Assembly (NCBI GenBank): GCA_905213725.1
Contig: CAJMJM010000121.1
Span: 1-5,080 of the forward strand
DNA length: 5,080 bases
Direction of reading: 5' to 3'
From: Collinsella aerofaciens
GTDB lineage: Bacteria > Actinomycetota > Coriobacteriia > Coriobacteriales > Coriobacteriaceae
The position numbers and the translations under genes were made by a program. The notes below the pieces were generated by a model. That model made no database searches. It was not told where the DNA came from and saw nothing but the letters and a program-made list of their open reading frames with translations. Positions 1 to 5,080 of the stretch are shown here, one piece after another (position 1 is the stretch's first letter; the number at the start of each line of letters is the position of its first letter).

Positions 1-362
1 TCAAGACGCACGCTACCGTGTCCGAGATGAAGGGCGAGCTTTGCAACGAGTGCCACCCGTTCTACACCGGCCAGCAGAAGTTCGTCGACACCGGTGGACG
101 CGTCCAGCGCTTCGCCGACAAGTTCGGTGGCGCCGCTGCCGCCCAGCTCAAGAAGGCCGAGGAGGCCAAGGCTGCCAAGGCCGCCAAGGCTGCTGAGGCC
201 GAGGCTGCTCGCAAGGCCGCCGCTGAGGCTAAGGCTGCCGAGAAGGCTAAGCGTGCTGCTAAGTTTGGCGAGGAGGCTGCCAAGCAGGCCGCCGAGGCTC
301 CCGCAGAGGCTCCCGTCGAGGAGGCCGCTGCCGAGGCCGAGACCACCGAGGCTGCTGAGTAA
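1..362 (+). CDS. rpmE: 50S ribosomal protein L31 with C-terminal extension (5' part missing)
   Basis: L31 is a small protein of the large ribosomal subunit that helps bridge the two subunits. The frame is open to the window edge (first whole codon at 3), so the N-terminus, with its usual first Cys pair, lies outside. The GTG at 18 is an internal valine codon, not a start. The visible part carries the family signature CNECHPFYTG followed by KFVDTGGRVQRFADKF, which matches the second zinc Cys pair (Cys-x-x-Cys) and the conserved C-terminal half of zinc-type L31. The normal protein would end near GGRVxRFxxKF. Here about 77 more residues follow: first a Lys/Ala/Glu stretch, probably helical, then an acidic Ala/Pro/Glu tail ending in TEAAE. 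KFG plus an Ala/Gln-rich stretch occurs at the end of the core and again late in the tail, hinting at internal duplication. It ends in TAA and is followed by an intrinsic terminator. The L31 identity is firm; the role of the tail is unknown. Confidence 0.93.
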   Translation, partial: KTHATVSEMKGELCNECHPFYTGQQKFVDTGGRVQRFADKFGGAAAAQLKKAEEAKAAKAAKAAEAEAARKAAAEAKAAEKAKRAAKFGEEAAKQAAEAPAEAPVEEAAAEAETTEAAE

Positions 363-399
363 ATAGCTCGCCGCGGAATCACTCGCATTCATGGCATAA

Positions 400-439
400 G
401 GGCCGTGCATCCGTTTGGGTGCGCGGCCCTTTTCTTTTT
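400..439 (+). terminator. intrinsic terminator after rpmE
   Basis: GGGCCGTGCA (400-409) pairs with TGCGCGGCCC (420-429) with one G-U pair. The stem continues as TCC/GGG (410-412 with 417-419), closing on a GTTT loop. This gives about 13 paired positions followed directly by a T-rich run (430-439). It is a textbook Rho-independent terminator 37 bases after the rpmE stop. It shares an exact 18-base core with the terminator at 4754-4780. Confidence 0.92.
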
Positions 440-440
440 A

Positions 441-543
441 TTGGTGCAAACCAACCTGCCCCCATTGCACCAAATGGCAGAGAGGCAGCGTTTGCCCAGA
501 TAAAACCCGCCAAAATTAACCTGTCCCATTGTGGCAGGTTGGT
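441..543 (+). repeat. overlapping inverted repeats upstream of secA
   Basis: Three pairings are visible. TTGGTGCAA (441-449) is complementary to TTGCACCAA (465-473), 9 bp with a 15-base loop. AACCTGTC (518-525) pairs with GGCAGGTT (533-540), 8 positions including one G-U and a 7-base loop. ACCAACCTGCC (450-460), inside the first loop, is a perfect 11-bp complement of GGCAGGTTGGT (533-543), so the long-range pairing would break the second hairpin. AACCTG followed by a C-run and ATTG also occurs as a near direct repeat at 453-467 and 518-531. No T-run follows either hairpin. Whether the region is transcribed is not shown; if it is not, the repeats could be protein-binding DNA. Between 476 and 517 I see nothing recognisable. 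Confidence 0.6.
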
Positions 544-559
544 CGTAGTTATTACGTGG

Positions 560-575
560 CGGTCGAGGTCGACCG
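560..575. promoter_or_regulatory. 16-bp palindrome, possible operator upstream of secA
   Basis: CGGTCGAGGTCGACCG is two perfect 7-bp arms (560-566 and 569-575) around a 2-base centre. Its size and symmetry fit a binding site for a dimeric regulator, and it lies about 28 bases upstream of the candidate -10 box of secA. I do not recognise the motif as the site of a named regulator. Chance occurrence in GC-rich DNA is possible. Confidence 0.35.
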
Positions 576-588
576 TATAGGCCGCGCC

Positions 589-608
589 TTGTTTGGCTAA
601 AGTACAAT
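589..608 (+). promoter_or_regulatory. candidate secA promoter (-10 TACAAT)
   Basis: TACAAT at 603-608 matches the -10 consensus in five of six positions. No good -35 hexamer lies 16-18 bases upstream. TTGTTTGGC (589-597) precedes it at a spacing too short for a classical -35. A similar arrangement, TTGTTCGGC then TAGAAT, occurs upstream of the YitT-family gene (4711-4732), which gives slight comparative support. A start near 615 would leave a leader of about 55 bases. Confidence 0.4.
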
Positions 609-623
609 CATCTGTGTTTAACT

Positions 624-648
624 CGCCCGCAGCTGCACGGCGTGGGCG
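624..648 (+). other. small hairpin in the presumed secA leader
   Basis: CGCCCGC (624-630) can pair with GTGGGCG (642-648) through seven positions including one G-U, with an 11-base loop. It ends just before the upstream in-frame ATG at 649 and 9 bases before the Shine-Dalgarno at 658. It has no T-run, so it is not a terminator. It could be a leader structure or a chance pairing. Confidence 0.3.
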
Positions 649-657
649 ATGGCCAAA

Positions 658-662
658 AAGGA
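658..662 (+). promoter_or_regulatory. ribosome binding site that decides the secA start
   Basis: AAGGA lies 7 bases upstream of the ATG at 670. The upstream in-frame ATG at 649 is preceded only by a GC-rich stretch with no purine-rich site. The ATG at 679 would place this site 16 bases away, which is too far. Confidence 0.75.
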
Positions 663-669
663 AAACCAC

Positions 670-3476
<2,807 letters not shown>

Positions 3477-3477
<1 letters not shown>

Positions 3478-4625
3478 TGGCTGAGGCTTTAGAGGTAACG
3501 CCCGCCGAGCTGGACGCGTTTGCGGACCGGCTCGGTGAGGTCGAGTCGTATCTCCACCTGGACGAGAAGCGTACCCGCGTGTCCGAGCTCGAGGCCAAAA
3601 GTGTTGCCCCTGGCTTTTGGGATGACGCCGACGCCGCCCGTGCCACCATGGAGGAGATCGCGCGTACCAAGGAAGATATCGCTGCCGTGGACACCGCGCG
3701 CGGCGAGCTTTCCGATGCCCGCGCCGCGCTGGAGCTTGCCGAGGAGATGGGGGATGACCCCGACGCCGTCGCCCTTCGCGAGGAGGCTACAGCCACGGCT
3801 GAGCGCCTGGCCCGTGCCATCGATGAGCTTGAGCTTTCGAGCTGGTTTACCGGTGAGTTCGATCACGGCGATGCCATTGTGACTATCAAGCCCGGACAGG
3901 GTGGTCTGGAGGCCCAGGACTGGACCTTCATGCTCTTTAAGATGTACATGAAGTACTGCCAGCGTCGCGGCTGGAAGGTCACCATCAACGACTGTCCCGC
4001 GGCCGAGGTCATCGGCATCGACCGCGCGACCTTTACCGTCGAGGGCAAGGACGCATTTGGCATGCTGCGCGCCGAGGCCGGCGTCCACCGCTTGGTTCGC
4101 ATTAGCCCCACCGACGACAAGAAGCGCCGCCAGACCACGTTTGCCGGCGTCGAGGTCATCCCCGTGCTACCCGATGATATCGACATCGAGATCAGTCCCG
4201 ACGACATCCGCGTGGACGTGTACCACGCGAGCGGCCCGGGCGGTCAGGGCGTCAACACCACTGACTCCGCCGTGCGCGTGACGCATTTTCCCAGCGGCAT
4301 TGTGGTCACCTGCCAAAACGAGCGCAGCCAGATCCAGAACAAGGCCGCGTGCATGCAGATCCTCAAGGCTCGCCTGTACGAGATTGAGCTCGAGAAGCGC
4401 GCCGAGGCCCTGGATGAGATTCGCGGACCCAAGACCACGATTGGTTTTGGCAACCAGATTCGCAGCTACGTGCTCTACCCGTACCAGATGGTCAAGGACC
4501 TACGCACGGGCGTGGAGACCAGCAATGTCGAGGCCGTTCTTGACGATGGCGACCTGGACCCGTTTGTTATTGGCTACCATCGTTGGGCCACCGGCAACGC
4601 TGACGCGGAGACCCCGTCTGCATAA
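3477..4625 (+). CDS. prfB: peptide chain release factor 2 (RF2)
   Basis: RF2 enters the ribosomal A site at UGA and UAA codons and triggers hydrolysis of the finished peptide. The protein has 382 residues (E. coli RF2 has 365). Seen: N-terminal helical domain (about 1-115) with PGFWDD at 45-50; EAQDW (145-149); the codon-reading segment GVHRLVRISPTD (202-213); and the catalytic loop SGPGGQGVN (252-260) with Gln257 of the GGQ motif, followed by TTDSAVRVTH. The C-terminal DLRTGVETSN matches RF2 rather than RF1. Val207, Ser210 and Thr220 have the same spacing as the RF2 residues known to contact the second and third stop-codon bases. The tripeptide reads Ser210-Pro211-Thr212, while RF2 usually has Ser-Pro-Phe. 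The gene is one uninterrupted frame, so the programmed +1 frameshift at an early UGA that controls E. coli prfB is absent. It is co-transcribed with secA and overlaps it by one base. It ends in TAA. Confidence 0.96.
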
Positions 4626-4640
4626 ACCGCCCGGTTTATG
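4621..4640 (+). other. hairpin spanning the prfB stop codon
   Basis: CATAAACC (4621-4628) and GGTTTATG (4633-4640) are perfect complements around a GCCC loop. The prfB stop codon TAA (4623-4625) lies in the left arm. No T-run follows (TGCAAATGG), so by itself it is not an intrinsic terminator. It may shield the 3' end or act together with the hairpins just downstream. Confidence 0.55.
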
Positions 4641-4652
4641 TGCAAATGGATT

Positions 4653-4715
4653 AAAACCCTCCGAGCAGGGTGGTTTTGTATCCAGAACAAACCCTGCGCA
4701 GGGGTGGTTTTTGTT
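4653..4715 (+). terminator. two tandem terminator-like hairpins after prfB
   Basis: The first unit (4653-4677) has CCCT/AGGG arms around a CCGAGC loop, flanked by AAAA and TTTT. The second (4686-4715) contains the perfect palindrome CCCTGCGCAGGG (4692-4703), flanked by AACAAA and TTTGTT, with a T-run at 4708-4712. The units are near copies (AAACCCT, then a short centre, then GGGTGGTTTT) about 35 bases apart. Each stem is imperfect: in both, the GGTTTT segment can instead pair with the AAACC arm. Together they most likely end the secA-prfB transcript, possibly on both strands because A-rich and T-rich flanks are symmetric. Confidence 0.6.
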
Positions 4716-4732
4716 CGGCGAATCGGTAGAAT
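4711..4732 (+). promoter_or_regulatory. candidate promoter of the YitT-family gene (-10 TAGAAT)
   Basis: TAGAAT (4727-4732) is a good -10 box, five of six to consensus. TTGTTCGGCGAA lies just upstream and resembles the sequence before the secA -10 box. A classical -35 is not visible at 16-18 bases. A start near 4739 would give a leader of about 54 bases that contains the hairpin at 4754-4775. Confidence 0.4.
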
Positions 4733-4753
4733 CGAATACAGCAAGAAGTTCGA

Positions 4754-4780
4754 AGCGCATCCGTTTGGGTGCGCTTTTTT
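4754..4780 (+). terminator. intrinsic terminator immediately before the YitT-family ribosome site
   Basis: AGCGCA (4754-4759) pairs with TGCGCT (4770-4775), extended by TCC/GGG (4760-4762 with 4767-4769) around a GTTT loop. The T-run continues to 4780. By form it is an intrinsic terminator. The Shine-Dalgarno of the next gene begins at the next base. It could be a back-up terminator for prfB or an attenuator in the leader of the downstream gene. Confidence 0.8.
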
Positions 4781-4788
4781 GAGGGAGG
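4781..4788 (+). promoter_or_regulatory. ribosome binding site of the YitT-family gene
   Basis: GAGGGAGG is a strong purine-rich site ending 4 bases before the ATG at 4793. It supports this start and directly abuts the T-run of the preceding terminator. Confidence 0.75.
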
Positions 4789-4792
4789 CAGC

Positions 4793-5080
4793 ATGGCATA
4801 TCGTCTGGACATCAAGCGCATTCTTTCGATGAACTTCTTTCACGATCTGCCCCAGATCATGTTGGGGTGTGCTCTGGCTGCTATTGCGACCGACCTGTTT
4901 TTGATTCCCAACGGCCTTGCTGCCGGTGGCGTTACGGGCCTTGCCACCATTATCCAGGCAGTCGGCGCAACGCGCGGCCTATCACTTCCCGTTGGTATTC
5001 AGACGATCGTGATGAACGCCTTGCTGTTGCTGGTCGTTATGCGCGAGGGCGGCATGTTCTACGTGGTGCAGACCGCGACG
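4793..5080 (+). CDS. YitT-family integral membrane protein (3' part missing)
   Basis: The frame is open from ATG 4793 to the window edge, giving the first 96 residues. Residues 32-50, around TDLFLIPNGLAAGGVTG, match the conserved N-terminal signature of the YitT (DUF161/DUF2179) family: a transmembrane segment ending in FLIPN, then a Gly/Ala-rich turn into the next helix. Hydrophobic segments are visible at about 19-37, 43-58 and 66-83. There is no cleavable signal peptide; the N-terminus (MAYRLDIKRI) is short and basic. Family members usually have several membrane helices and a soluble C-terminal domain, which would lie beyond the window. Their biochemical role is not established, so no function is assigned. 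A terminator and a possible promoter lie between it and prfB, so it is probably a separate transcription unit. The family call is good for a partial sequence. Confidence 0.82.
   Translation, partial: MAYRLDIKRILSMNFFHDLPQIMLGCALAAIATDLFLIPNGLAAGGVTGLATIIQAVGATRGLSLPVGIQTIVMNALLLLVVMREGGMFYVVQTAT

Noticed and set aside
18..20. GTG at 18 as the start of a short protein
   Set aside because: The frame is open upstream to the window edge and the conserved L31 N-terminal half should lie there, so this is an internal Val codon.
62..388. Alanine/serine-rich minus-strand frame opposite rpmE
   Set aside because: Its composition is simply the complement of the Ala/Lys/Glu repeat codons of the L31 tail.
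474..503. A 9-codon ORF (MAERQRLPR) upstream of secA as a leader peptide
   Set aside because: It has no ribosome binding site, lies upstream of the best promoter candidate, and lacks any arrest-like sequence.
649..651. ATG at 649 as the secA start
   Set aside because: It has no Shine-Dalgarno, while the ATG at 670 has AAGGA 7 bases upstream; the extra seven residues (MAKKENH) are partly the translated ribosome site.
379..669. Minus-strand frame covering the intergenic region upstream of secA
   Set aside because: It runs through the rpmE terminator and the inverted repeats, has no family match, and apparent peptide similarity with another minus-strand frame (AHPNG-type segment) comes only from the shared terminator core.
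3489..4088. A 199-residue minus-strand frame opposite prfB
   Set aside because: It is a shadow of prfB codon bias with no family resemblance and no convincing ribosome site.
4500..4843. Small frames on both strands across the prfB-YitT intergenic region
   Set aside because: They run through terminator hairpins, overlap established genes, and have no ribosome sites or recognisable domains.

Overview
The window looks like chromosomal core DNA from a Coriobacteriia-type actinobacterium, most likely Collinsella or a close relative. This rests on the GC-rich codon use, the actinobacterial wording of the release-factor gene, and an L31 protein with a long Ala/Lys/Glu tail; no marker gene settles the genus. 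All genes are on the + strand. No mobile element, CRISPR array, tRNA or rRNA is visible.

Layout. (1) Positions 1-362 hold the 3' part of rpmE (ribosomal protein L31) with an unusual charged, alanine-rich C-terminal extension, closed by a strong intrinsic terminator at 400-439. (2) Positions 440-669 are a gene-free region with several overlapping inverted repeats, a 16-bp palindrome and a possible promoter; it forms the upstream control region of secA. (3) secA runs 670-3477 and encodes the Sec translocase ATPase; the better start is the ATG at 670 with a good ribosome binding site. (4) prfB (release factor 2) starts inside the secA stop codon (TAATG) and ends at 4625. (5) Positions 4621-4780 hold a hairpin over the prfB stop codon, two related terminator-like hairpins, a promoter-like box, and another terminator whose T-run touches the next Shine-Dalgarno. 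(6) A YitT-family membrane protein starts at 4793 and runs off the window.

How the genes fit together. L31 and RF2 serve translation, and SecA drives export of newly made proteins. secA-prfB is a familiar pair in Gram-positive bacteria and is clearly one transcription unit here. The membrane protein downstream is probably a separate unit with its own promoter and leader.

Most of the window is ordinary housekeeping sequence. The points most worth a second look are: the RF2 codon-recognition tripeptide reads Ser-Pro-Thr instead of Ser-Pro-Phe; an 18-base hairpin core is shared exactly by two terminators 4.3 kb apart; one of those terminators sits in the leader of the YitT-family gene; and the repeats upstream of secA could form mutually exclusive structures. 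I found no convincing evidence of an undescribed multi-gene system.
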